Of a DNA stretch of 64,000 bases, positions 53,740 to 63,875 are shown one piece after another. The stretch covers positions 25,003,847-25,067,846 of the forward strand of contig OX463859.1 in NCBI GenBank assembly GCA_949825065.1, given 5' to 3'. This DNA comes from Odontocerum albicorne (taxonomy: Eukaryota > Arthropoda > Insecta > Trichoptera > Odontoceridae). A program made the position numbers and the translations under genes. Below the pieces are notes generated by a model that was not told the origin of the DNA, made no database searches, and saw only the letters and a program-made list of their open reading frames with translations. The first letter of the stretch is position 1; each line of letters opens with the position of its first letter.

Positions 53740-54115
53740 TCCGAAAGAGATAGACGAAGACTAGATGCTTTTGAGATGTGGTCCTATAGAAGACTATTAG
53801 GAATTTCCTGGAGAGACCGCATCACAAATGAAGAGGTTCTCCAACGAATCGAAGGAGGAAGGCACCTGCTCAGGATCCTGTCCGAAAGGCGTGCAAGATG
53901 GATCGGTCATATAATACGACAAGAGGGCCTCTTGCATGCCATAATGGAGGGTATGACCGAGGGGACAAACTCTAGGGGACGCCCACGCCGAGAGTACCTG
54001 GAGAACCTGTTGGTGGACGTGCGCTGCTCAACATATACAGACTTAAAAAGAGCCGCACAGGACAGGGGGGAATGGAGGAGAAGAGTTCAAATTGCTGCAA
54101 ACCAGTCTTAGGACT
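53740..54115 (+). pseudogene. LINE group H-like ORF2 C-terminus, open
   Basis: An uninterrupted frame reads ERDRRRLDAFEMWSYRRLLG, ISWRDRITNEEVLQRIEGG, RRARWIGHIIRQEGLLHAIM, EGMTEGTNSRGRPRREYLEN and LKRAAQDRGEWRRRVQIAAN, QS. It is the conserved ORF2 C-terminal region (LxAFEMWxYRRxLxISWxDRxTNEEVLxR, GHIxRxEGLLxxIxEG, GRxRxxYL). Being open over about 120 codons, it is among the best-kept coding pieces here. No reverse transcriptase remains upstream. Confidence 0.8.
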
Positions 54116-54249
54116 GCAACCACGGAAGGAATGTTTCTCTCAAAAATAATTAAGTGTGGCTTGTGTAGTCGTGTGTAATGCATCGCCGATTTGTATTGCC
54201 GCGGATTTGTATATAATTTACTATATATATATATTTTTTTTAAATTTTT

Positions 54250-54436
54250 TTTTAACCTGGCGAGTTTATTGCCATGTGGCAATCTCTGCCAACCAACGAG
54301 AAATATGTTTTTATAGGCCCTAAGTGTTAACCAGACTGGAATCCTATTTAAAAAAATCTGGGTTCCAGCGGGGATCGAACTCGCAACCTTCGGATTGGCA
54401 AACAAGTGTCTTACCACCAGGCCTCGGAGGTCGTAT
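54250..54436 (-). mobile_element. SINE group A, best-preserved copy
   Basis: Minus-strand order: gacctccgaggcctggtggt (A box, complement at 54411-54424), gttgcgagttcgatccccgc (B box, complement at 54371-54382), tggaacccagatttttttaa, ataggattccagtctggtta, acacttagggcctataaaaa, and tail gttggcagagattgccacat, ggcaataaactcgccagg. The tRNA-derived head of about 75 bp is nearly complete. Confidence 0.85.
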
Positions 54437-54439
54437 ATA

Positions 54440-55310
54440 TAACTCCTCACTCAATAAATCATCAATTTAACATTCGTTAACACACGCTTGACAATTGATG
54501 TATGATAAAAAAAATGCATTTATCTCTTTAAAATATATTTTATCGAAAAATCACTAATTTTATTCAAGGTGAATATTTTGGTCATTTTGACTGATTCATT
54601 TTATTTTTAATGAATTTGAATTTACGTCTTTTAAAATATTTGACGGCTTGTTCTTGTATTTATATTCTCAATGCGACCCTACATCCAAAATATTTGTTCA
54701 GCCCTGTTCTATGATATAGTTCAATAAGGTAAAATAGTTTATGATTTGGGAGTAACGACCAGTTCACGATTCGTGTCTTAATAAATAAAAAAGCCCTGTC
54801 TAAAAGTGATTGTCACATTTGACATTTTATCTCGAAGAAATAAAATATCTAATAGTATTATATGCTTGACATCACTAGACTCTTGTCGATCAAAATATTG
54901 AACCAAAAGATCAAAGGTTCAGAATGGATTTTTTTTTCTTTTATCGTCACATTTTAGGTAAAATATTATAACACTGGAAAACATCTGCATGCCACTTTCA
55001 GTACATTACTAATGTTATATATTGACACGTGAAAGTTTTTTCTTGAGTCGAATGTTTATTTCGAGAACATTCGCGTCATAAATGTCTCAAAGAAACAACA
55101 AAAGCACTCTTGTAAACTGACAAGCGAACATATTTATTGCTCGAGTTTGTAAAGGGGAGGGGGAAAGATACAAGACCCATAAATAAAAATTGAGAAAGAT
55201 TAACATGAAACTTCCGAAAAAAATATTTATGGTTTCATATAAAAAACATACACGGTGGCCCATAAGTAACGCTTTTTTTTTGAGCACACGATTGAGAAGA
55301 AATAAAACTT
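54440..55310. other. AT-rich spacer
   Basis: Nothing recognised. Confidence 0.4.
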
Positions 55311-55312
55311 GC

Positions 55313-55630
55313 TTCAAATTCATCACGACTATTTTGAATTTAAAATCAATTAATTCATCACGACTATTTTGAATTTCAAATTCTTAAATTCATCACGACT
55401 ATTCTGAATTTAAAATCAACAAATTCATCACGACAATTTTGAATTTAAAATCAATAAATTCATCACGACAATTTTGAATTTAAAATCAACAAATTCATCA
55501 CGACTATTTTGAATTTAAAATCAACAAATTCATCACGACTATTTTGAATTTAAAATCAACAAATTCATCACGACTATTTTGAATTTATAATCAACAAATT
55601 CATCACGACTATTTTTGTTTTATAATCAAT
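55313..55630. repeat. 35-bp minisatellite, 9 copies
   Basis: The unit catcacgactattttgaatt, taaaatcaacaaatt recurs at 55321, 55356, 55391 and on to 55601. Two central units have cgacaatttt in place of cgactatttt. Confidence 0.93.
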
Positions 55631-55905
55631 ATATAATATTAAATCTAAATGAATGATTTATAAAATGTCAAACGGAACGTATATGAACTGTAGCATGTTA
55701 ATGACATGGCAGTTTAAATAGAGAATGGAAGTGAACTTCATTGTGTGATAACTTAATTGTATGCGAACTGTGAACATAAAAAACAGGAAAATAATGAATG
55801 TTTGTAACTGAAAGGTAACTGTTGGTAAGTCATGGTAACTGAAAGCAAAAGAAAATGTGGATCTTGTAGTTCCTATTTTTACACCTACTGAATTTTAAAC
55901 ATAAA
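55631..55905. other. spacer
   Basis: Nothing recognised. Confidence 0.3.
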
Positions 55906-55906
55906 T

Positions 55907-56426
55907 ATATAAGGGGTTTTTCAAATTGAGCAGTTTTTTAAATTCTTGGATAAAACACAGATAGCGTCGCGAACTTGCCTGGGCCTTGTGACATTTGAGA
56001 AGTGTAATATATGAAATTTATAAAAATGGAGTCGTATACAATACAACATTGCGTTCAAATTGTTGAATTATTTTATGTTTTGTAATATCCGGAAACTGTG
56101 ATGTTAATTGCCCACCAAGATGATGTGATCTGACACCGTTGGACTATTTTCTCTGGGGTTATCCCCAATCGATTCCTGAGCGACGAAATTATTCGCGTTA
56201 TTGGTGAGTTACAACTGCAATTATGCCAAAATGTCATCGAAAATTTTGACAAGGGAGTGGACATCTGTGGAGCTGCAAGAGGTAGGCATTTGGCGGACAT
56301 TGTTTTTTGTGTTTAAATGTCATACGTTATACTTCAATAACCAAAAAAAAAAAATTGAATTCAAAGCAAATTGTGTGTTTTATTCAAGAATTAAAAATAC
56401 CTCTCAATTTGAAAGATCCTTTATAT
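55907..56426 (+). mobile_element. Mariner-like deletion derivative, copy 2
   Basis: The terminal repeats (atataaggggtttttcaaat; right complement atataaaggatctttcaaat) and the interior match copy 1 at 21.9 kb, including the same join of gttgaattattttatg to the C-terminal transposase segment. It is about 520 bp and lacks the extra 400 bp of copy 1. Confidence 0.82.
56085..56310 (+). pseudogene. Mariner-like transposase C-terminus
   Basis: The frames give CDVNCPPR, CDLTPLDYFLWGY-like text, then EIIRVIGELQLQLCQNVIEN, FDKGVDICGAARGRHLADIV, F. The tail RGRHLADIVF matches the family C-terminus (RGGHMPEVIF). The catalytic Asp region is present but the frame is broken by a 25-30 bp deletion after the WGY codons. 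Confidence 0.72.
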
Positions 56427-56429
56427 AGC

Positions 56430-57065
56430 TACGAGTATACTAATAGTCCCGTTCGAGACACTTTGAGCTTAGTTGAACGTTGTCTAGATGATGTTACTTG
56501 ATCACCAGCTTAACTCTTGTCTATCTTTTGAATATTCTCACCAAACGGTCTGTTTATTCTCACAAACCTGTTCTATTCTCACCAAACGGATAGAATGCGG
56601 TCGCGGCAGCACAGAACCTTGGGTTCTAGGCAAATAGATCCCTGCTGCCGAATACATGCAATTAATCTCCTTATCATCGATCTTGCTTGACAATCTTCAC
56701 CAGTAAAATGACGTGGCTATGTGTCTCATGTTCAAATAATTAACTGTTGATTTGTGAAATAAAGTTTGACTCATTTAGTTTCTTTCTCTTGTTGTTAAAA
56801 TGTTATTCAAAATAATTTGAGGATGTATGTTGAATTATCTGAATTATTTTCCAAATAATCAAACTACAATATTATGAATGATTGAAACTAGGGCACGACT
56901 GATGGGTCACCCTATATTATCAAAACATGTCATCTTTGGATGTTGCAATGCTATAGTATGTTGATAAACTTTTATTATTTTTCAATAATGTTTTTTTTTT
57001 TGAGTTAGACATGTTTGTTTCATGAAAATTGTTACATTTGAAAATAATTTAATGAATTCATAAAA
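56430..57065. other. spacer
   Basis: Nothing recognised. Confidence 0.35.
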
Positions 57066-57084
57066 AAATATGAGATTATTGACA

Positions 57085-57395
57085 GAAAACATAAACTATA
57101 CTCCACCTAAAGCCGAATTTGTGATTATCACGGAAGATCTACATAATTTTTTTAATAGTTCGTTTCCGTTTCCCTTGGTAAGTTTTCTGGGATTTTCTTA
57201 CCAAGTATGTTTTCTAAATATATTCGGATTCGGAGAAGTTCCTAATTTATTGGCCGCAGCCACTACCTTCCTATTCTTACTCTCACCATATTTTTTTGGA
57301 ATATTTTTAATCTGCCATTAAAGCAGATTTGAATCTTGCGTTAGAGCTCTCTTGAGGAGGGTCAGCTCTGTTACGACGCAATATTAATTGTCCTT
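57085..57395 (+). mobile_element. SINE group B, near full length
   Basis: Sense: cggaagatctacataatttt, tgggattttcttaccaagta, tattcggattcggagaagtt, attggccgcagccactacct, T-rich spacer, agcagatttgaatcttgcgt, tagagctctcttgaggaggg, tcagctctgttacgacgc. It defines the 5' extent of the group together with 34.3 and 31.2 kb. Confidence 0.68.
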
Positions 57396-57477
57396 TTATT
57401 CGTCGTCGTTACTGAGCCTTGCAGTCGACAATCATTTAAGCAGCATTTTCACGTCGATGATATGATTTTTTGTGAGA

Positions 57478-57965
57478 AAATACCTCAATCTTAGATGCGC
57501 ACTCCCTCCCGCAGATGTTAAGTGGACCCTGCTGAGTAGCCTGGGTATGCTGACGCATATTCGCAGTACGCTGACTGTGTTTCATACGTCTAGTCGTTGC
57601 GACGCCACCAACTCGAGAACAGATATCTCTTCATCTTCCATGGTCCTGAGCAACCTGCTCCCAGTCCTCAGGTGCCATGCACAAAGTCCGCGACTCTCGC
57701 AGACTGTCTTTATAGCATCATTCTCTGCCCACCAACCCTTCGCTTGCCCATTACTTCTCCGTACAAGACGCGTTTTGGAAGCCCATGATCACTCATGCAG
57801 ATCACATGTCCGGTCCATCGCAATTTTATCTCTACAACAATATTCTCTATAAATTTACATTTGAAGCTATGTAGGACCGAACCATTTGTGACACGAACAC
57901 TCCAGTAGATCCGAAGAATTCGACGAAGGAAATGGTGTTGATAAATGGAAACGTTGTTTTTTTAT
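57478..57965 (-). pseudogene. LINE group E, ORF2 C-terminal remnant
   Basis: Minus strand: FHQHHFLRRILRIYWSVRVT, NGSVLHSFKCKFIENIVVEI, KLRWTGHVICMSDHGLPKRV, LYGEVMGKRRVGGQRMML, then a stop or frameshift and further RWR-like text. This is the RTE-like LINE C-terminal order (FHQRCLRxILxIxWxDRVTNxxVL, RWxGHVxRMxDxRLPKxxLYGEL, GGQxxRYKD). The plus-strand 126-codon frame here is its antisense shadow. Confidence 0.75.
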
Positions 57966-58555
57966 TATTTTAATAACAACTTTCTAGAAATTATTCTGAT
58001 CACACTAAAGCGATGTTATTGGGAAGAATAAATACATTTGGGATAATCTGGTGATCACGTTAATACTTGAAAAATGACAAGCAAAAATATGTCCTACAGG
58101 TGAACGGGCCAAATAAAAAGTTAAAAGGGTTCTTCTTAAACGTTCAACTCAACAAAATCCAATACCGGGAGGGATGAGAAGTGCTGCACCAAATCCCAAA
58201 CATAGCAGAGCACCCAATTAAGAAAAAAATCGTTTTTAAAATACTTTATTTATGGCTGCGAATCTTATTGCGAATTTTAATGTTATTATCTTTAAAAACT
58301 TTATTGGCATAGATTAAGCTATTTATATTTCTACAATGTAGACAATTTATCTTCTAATAAATCTTTAAAAAAAATTTGTTAATTTCTTTTGAAGATAAAA
58401 ATAATAATTATGTTCCATAATTTGTTGTAACTCAAAAAGTTAAACATTATCAAAAATATGGTCCATTAATTGAACACTTTATCATAAATTTATAATCTGA
58501 AGGATGTATTATAAATCCAAATGTGTACTATATTTTAAACATATTATTTCTACTC
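57966..58555. other. AT-rich spacer
   Basis: Nothing recognised. Confidence 0.4.
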
Positions 58556-58557
58556 AA

Positions 58558-58702
58558 AGCATTAACACTGTGAAAGCTTAAAAACATTGTCAATGACTCT
58601 TGTCTTGTTTGTGCTCCTCTGATGATGAGGTGAAAACCTTGAAACCGTTATATAAAGTGGAATAAACAGTGTTTGTGTAAATAATTAACAATGTCTTTCA
58701 AA
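58558..58702 (+). mobile_element. Palindromic-element, internally deleted copy
   Basis: A left outer segment in antisense (gcattaacactgtgaaagct, taaaaacattgt) joins directly to the right arm (tgtgctcctctgatgatgag, gtgaaaaccttgaaaccgtt, atataaagtggaataaacag). Most of the left arm and the ggtagggttata loop are deleted. Confidence 0.6.
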
Positions 58703-59080
58703 CCAGATTTATAAAAAAAAAAAACGAAAAAAAAATGCAATAAGGAACTGTTAGTTTCATGTCAAATTCAGTGGTTTTAAAAACGTAGACTCGATAACTG
58801 TAGCTGAAGACAATATTTTCTTCCGGCCACGATTATCACGTAGAAATTACTAATATGCTAAAAAGTGCAATATGAAAGAAGAAAAACCTTTTTTTATTTT
58901 AAATCAGATTTTTTTTATATTTCCCGATATTGATAATGGGCAAACGCAGAAAATAAAAACAACTTCTGCTTTGAAATTTATCCCTACAGTAACAGTTCAA
59001 AGATGTCATATTTTCCTTCTTTCATTATCTTATATATACAAAGTATTCTGATTTGCTCCTTTTGACGGATGATTATATTT
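58703..59080. other. AT-rich spacer
   Basis: Nothing recognised. Confidence 0.35.
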
Positions 59081-59085
59081 TTCTA

Positions 59086-59775
59086 GACTCACTCTATTCT
59101 TCGAAAATACTACGTTTCAAAAGTTTCTCAAGACTCACTGTATTCTTCGAAAATACTACGTTTCAAAAGTTTCTCGAGACTCACTGTATTCTTCGAAAAT
59201 ACTACGTTTCAAAAGTTTCTCGAGACTCACTGTATTCTTCGAAAATACTACGTTTCAAAACTTTCTCGAGACTCCCTGTATTCTTCGAAAATACTACGTT
59301 TCAAAAGTTTCTCGAGACTCACTGTATTCTTCGAAAATACTACGATTCAAAAGTTTCTCGAGACTCACTGTATTCTTCGAAAATACTACGTTTCAAAAGT
59401 TTCTCGAGACTCACTGTATTCTTCGAAAATACTACGATTCAAAAGTTTCTCGAGACTCACTGTATTCTTCGAAAATACTACGTTTCAAAAGTTTCTCGAG
59501 ACTCACTGTATTCTTCGAAAATACTACGATTCAAAAGTTTCTCGAGACTCACTGTATTCTTCGAAAATACTACGTTTCAAAAGTTTCTCGAGACTCACAG
59601 TATTCTTCGAAAATACTACGATTCAAAAGTTTCTCGAGACTCACTGTATTCTTCGAAAATACTACGTTTCAAAAGTTTCTCGAGACTCACTGTATTCTTC
59701 GAAAATACTACATTTCAAAAGTTTCTCGAGACTCACTGTATTCTTCGAAAATACTACATTTCAAATGTTTCTAGT
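59086..59775. repeat. 46-bp minisatellite, 15 copies, with 92-bp dimer order
   Basis: The unit gactcactgtattcttcgaa, aatactacgtttcaaaagtt, tctcga repeats at 46 bp from 59086. Copies 6 to 13 alternate tacgattc and tacgtttc, a 92-bp higher-order unit. 46 is not a multiple of 3, so a 265-codon plus-strand frame cycles through all three readings every 138 bp (SLYSSKILRFK, RLTVFFENTTFQKF, THCILRKYYVSKV). Confidence 0.97.
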
Positions 59776-59779
59776 TTCT

Positions 59780-60175
59780 TTGCAGTGTCGTCGTCGTCGT
59801 TGCTGGGCCCCGTAGTCAAGAATCCCTTTGCTACTACAACGTTAATTTAGTTGGAAAACTAAGCTGAACCGTGGAGTTTTTTTTCATATTTTTCTCCACG
59901 TATAAGTGAGTAAGCCGTTGCAAACCAGCAAACTTACTGGCCTCACTGCTGAGCTGAATCTGACGACATACTGAAGTGAGACGATCGGAGCACACCACCA
60001 TGTTTTTTTTTCTTTTTTTGAAAGAATATCTATGACCGAAGTCATATGTATCCTTATAACTCCGAGTTTTAGTCGGAAAACATGCCTGTTTTATTCGAGG
60101 GGAGTAACACAGCACAGTGTTCGAACCGAAGACGAACCGAAGTTCGAACCGTTACCGCGCGACTTTTTTTACATT
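59780..60175 (-). mobile_element. SINE group C, near full length
   Basis: Antisense copy aligned with 41.6 kb: gtcgtcgtcgttgctgggcc, gttaatttagttggaaaact, catgtttttttttctttttt, atgaccgaagtcatatgtat, then gttcgaaccgaagacg (B-box complement). A short direct repeat (gaaccgaagttcgaaccg) sits at the head. The 46-bp array ends at its border. Confidence 0.68.
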
Positions 60176-60855
60176 TTACGTAACCTTCTAGTGTATACAT
60201 ATATATTCGTATGTGTACATACTATCACGTTACTTTTCTGGTGAGGAATGCAGAGAAGACAGAACCCTAAAATTTTCTCTACTAATCTCGAAGCATCCTT
60301 CACCTTTTCTACAACCATACACTTTTACATTTAACTCCAACAATTTCAAATTAAATTCACTAAAATCATAAGAACAAAAACCCTGAAAGTAATAAAAGCA
60401 AAAATATTCTCTTGTTATATCGAAATTATACAAATTCACCTCGTTTCGTGGAAAATTTTCGCGAAATTTTAAAGCCTGACTAATTCTTTCGATTTTGCTG
60501 GATCCTCCTCTGAGATATTTTGGGGTAGGATTTGGCGTGCGTAATGACTTTACATGCAGCCTTTTATGGCAGGTTAAGACTATCTTAATTTCACAATAAA
60601 TTTACAAACATTATCCAACATATATTTTTTTCTGTTACGAAAAATATTTTACAGAATATATCGTCAGTGATTATATTTGATTTCATTGTTCATTCATTCA
60701 TATGGCGCCTTTCAACATATCTAAAAGAGACGTTGATATATGGAAAAAGAACTTTATCTTCACCCCCATTCATAGAGCCTTCGGACTATGAACCATTAGA
60801 AAAGTTATGAAGCTCGCAGTTCGACGTCACCCGTGTTGACAATACTACCGTAAGT
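60176..60855. other. spacer
   Basis: A fragment at 60228-60260 (ctggtgaggaatgcagagaa) resembles a LINE group D 3' signature. Otherwise nothing is recognised. Confidence 0.35.
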
Positions 60856-60859
60856 GAAA

Positions 60860-61200
60860 GTGCACATCCATGTAATAATGCACTGGACTTCGATGCGGAA
60901 GATCGCCAGTTTGATCTTTGTGCTATTTAACTCTCTTCGTATCACACTGGCTTTTTTCTCATTTATTATTCGGAGATAAAAGAATACCTATGACTTAGAT
61001 CATATATATTCTTTCAAAAAGAAAAAAATGCCAATACGCTACGATCGTGTGCCATTGGATCCAATAGATTGGTGTGGCTGATGAGTTTGCTGGTATGCAA
61101 CAGCTTTCCAATTGAATTGACCTTGAACTAGCAAGGCGATCATTGGCTACGAGGTCCAGCAATGACGACTATCGCTCGTGAAAGGGCAAATAAGAATCAA
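60860..61200 (+). mobile_element. SINE group C, tRNA-derived, near full length
   Basis: The tRNA-like head taataatgcactggacttcg, atgcggaagatcgccagttt, gatcttt is followed by acctatgacttagatcatat, gtgccattggatccaataga, ttggtgtggctgatgagttt, and the 3' end tacgaggtccagcaatgacg. Head, body and end are all present. Confidence 0.72.
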
Positions 61201-62025
61201 AACCGAAACGCCCGAGTGAAAGTCCGACCGTCTTAAGTTAGCATTTGGTTATTGTTGCAGCTGTGATTGACCATTAAAATTTATAACTTCCATAATTAGC
61301 CGTCAAAACTCCTTTTCGAAGATTCAAGAGTTAAAATTCCATTCACGGTATATATCGTGAGAATGATTGCACGTGCATCTTATCAACAAATTTTAGGAGT
61401 ACAGTGTGAGATTGTTTTCATTTACGTTTTTCCATCATCGACCATCCTATGACTCGGAAGATGACTCGGAAAAAGATCAAATATTATATATAACTATTTA
61501 ACAGCGAATATGTGTTTCATTGTATATGTCTATCTATCCAAGCACTGACGATTGACTACTCTCTCCCACGATACCCAGAGATCTAATAGAGCCTTGCATT
61601 GTCACTACTGTCTGAGCTTAAATATTAAAATACATACATCGTTAGCATCTAGGGCTGTATTGTAATTAAATTAAATAAATAAGGGAGGCACCTTATTAGT
61701 CACTAGATCACTGAGGATTTCTTGGTAGAACATTTGTTTTGTACCTGAGGTTCGATTTTTATAGGTATCAATAATTACATAATTCAGTCAGAGTTTTATA
61801 CAAAGGCCTTTCGAAATCTTTTCAATTAGTTGTAGGTAGTTATCACATGAACATAAGCTCGGTAGGCTCAAATTTAGCTATAAAAGGGACGAACAGTATA
61901 AAACAACCCTTATAGGCTTATATGAAATTATGAGATTTTAAGGTTGAATTTAACCATGAAATACATACTATTATATGTATAGCTGAATGTTTAAGCTAAC
62001 ATTTAAGGAACCGCTGCAATCTATT
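61201..62025. other. spacer
   Basis: No gene recognised. An isolated B-box-like gaggttcgatttttat lies at 61746. Confidence 0.35.
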
Positions 62026-62029
62026 AACT

Positions 62030-62380
62030 ATTATCTAGAACTATGGTAGTGAGATTTGGGGTGTAAAAAATCAGATAATGGGAAACTGAAAGTTTTTAAG
62101 ACATTTTTTTAGTCACTAAGAGATGGAAGATTAGAAGTAATGTAGAATAAGGTAATTACCGCAGACTAGATTTGGTTTCAATGAACAGTAGAAGAACTGC
62201 GAAGTAAGTATACAATACACGCTGGTATACAGAAGACTGCGACAACCCAGAAATTAACGTCGGATTAAAAGCCTTGAGTGTCATTCGATAAAGTGAGCTT
62301 GTGGAGGGAAGAGGGTTGGTTCTTCATGCTGAAGTCTTCAAGCGTGTTCAATGCCAGAGATGATGAAAATCTTGGAAATT
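62030..62380 (+). pseudogene. LINE group G remnant (weak)
   Basis: The plus strand gives YYGSEIWGV-like text, then KKSDNGKLKVFKTFF and SLRDGRLEV, later VSLWREEGW. It resembles YGSETWGLKKSDExKLxVFERKxLRKIxGPxxExGxWRxR in a LINE C-terminal region. Frames shift repeatedly, so confidence is limited. Confidence 0.45.
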
Positions 62381-62820
62381 TTCAAACTTAAAAATATGCT
62401 TTAGGGGTTGGATGTCTTTTGCATATATACGTCCATTTAAGGGAATTTTCGCGGAAAATACAGGAATGGATTTGGGAATTAGTGAAATGAGCTGTATACT
62501 TGAGTGAGGCGTTTAACTGGCATTAGTGGTGTTGAAATTTATTTTGATATTTCTCATTGTTGAATGAAATAACTTTATTCTTGTACGTAGGAATAATTAA
62601 AATTAACAATTACTTAGTTAGAAAATATATATAGTCTTATATTGGTTTTTACAATAAGTGTTTCATTTATTTAATTTTCATGAGTTAACTTAATTTTTTT
62701 TTACTAAAACGTTTTTCTAAAAACTGTTGTATATATCATATATGAATTAACTCCACGCCATTTATTCAACATTATTTAAGAAGTCTAAGCTGGTTAATGC
62801 ACCCTGTCTCCCGATTTATT
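62381..62820. other. AT-rich spacer
   Basis: Nothing recognised. Confidence 0.35.
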
Positions 62821-62829
62821 AAACCTATA

Positions 62830-63690
62830 TGGAGAACATGTTACAAAGAGAGCTCTTCAAGACTGGGTTGATGTGGACGTAAGCTTTCAAATCTGAGATA
62901 TGCAGATGACACAACGTAAATTGGCACATCAGAAGAATAATTGGCCATGATCCTTAATAAGGTGGAACACGAAAGCTAACTCCTGGGTCTGGAAATCAAT
63001 AGGTCAAAAACTAAGCTGATGATAATAGACCGTAGTAACAAACTACCACCTAATAATGTGTATCATGGTCTAAAAATGATAACTGACTTTATTTACTCTG
63101 GCTCCAGTTTCACCAGCAATGGAAGAGGCGAGGCTGAGGTAAAAAGAAGAACTGGAATGGCAAAAAATGCGATATAAAACTGTAAGAAATATAGAAGAGC
63201 AGAGCTATTCCCATCATGATAAAAAAGCGCTTCGTCAAGTCTCTAGTATGGCGCAGAGAATTCGACTCTGAGAGCAAGTGAGAGACATAGAATAGATGCA
63301 ATTGAAAAGTGGTGCTGGAGGAGGGTGTTATGACTTCCATGGACAGCAAGATGAACTAATAACGCCTCTATTCTTAAATAACTGAGAATTATCGACACAT
63401 TGTTGATATACACCTTCGACGAGTCCTCCGGTCGTTTGGGCACATTGATCGTGGCAATGGAGTCAGATTGTAGAGGTTTGTAGTTACTGAAAGTATAGAA
63501 AGACGACGCTCCCTAGAAATAATTCCAATGCGTTGGACTGAACAAGTAAAATACGCAATTGGAGTATCCTTAACAACTGCCTTTCGAGCCATGGAGTGCA
63601 AGGATGGATGGAGAGGAGTCGTTAGAGGCTATCATGGGAGTCACGATGCTCAGTCACGAGCTACATGACATGATTGTGATGAAGCTGCTA
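62830..63690 (+). pseudogene. LINE group F reverse transcriptase and C-terminus
   Basis: The plus strand reads NLRYADDTT (the YADD catalytic box of reverse transcriptase), then LGLEINRSKTKLMIIDRSNK, ITDFIYSGSSFTSNGRGEAE, VKRRTGMAKNAI, RASERHRIDAIEKWCWRRVL, TNNASILK, LRIID, and the 3' text GYHGSHDAQSRAT. It matches the family order NLRYADDTTL, GLxINxxKTKxMxxDR, xDFIYLGSxISxxGxxExEIRRRxGxAKxAM, ERxRIDAFEMWCWRRMLxIPWTARRTN. Several stops and frameshifts make it inactive. The 3' end pairs with the fragment at 2.14 kb. Confidence 0.82.
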
Positions 63691-63724
63691 ATTAAGACGC
63701 ATGATTATAATCATGATTGAGGCG

Positions 63725-63875
63725 ATTTATAAATCTATGAGGTGGTTCCAGCTGGACCCAATATTTTTTTAAAAGGGTTTCTGTCTGGTTTGCCCTAAAT
63801 ACTTGCGAGTAGTAAAATATTTCTGGTTGATCGGAAGAGATTGCTACGTAGCAATATACTTGATAGGTTTTACTT
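63725..63875 (+). mobile_element. SINE group A, body and tail
   Basis: ggttccagctggacccaata, aaaagggtttctgtctggtt, then the tail ctggttgatcggaagagatt, gctacgtagcaatatacttg, ataggt. The tRNA-like head is eroded (tctatgaggtgg remains). Confidence 0.65.

Noticed and set aside
54043..54450. 135-codon minus-strand frame
   Set aside because: Runs through the SINE group A head and the antisense of a LINE fragment; no domain.
55313..55630. CRISPR array
   Set aside because: Head-to-tail 35-bp units without spacers; a minisatellite.
57472..57852. 126-codon plus-strand frame
   Set aside because: Antisense shadow of the LINE group E remnant on the minus strand.
59053..59850. 265-codon plus-strand frame, the longest in the window
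   Set aside because: Made almost wholly of the 46-bp array in cycling frames; no start context or domain supports a gene.
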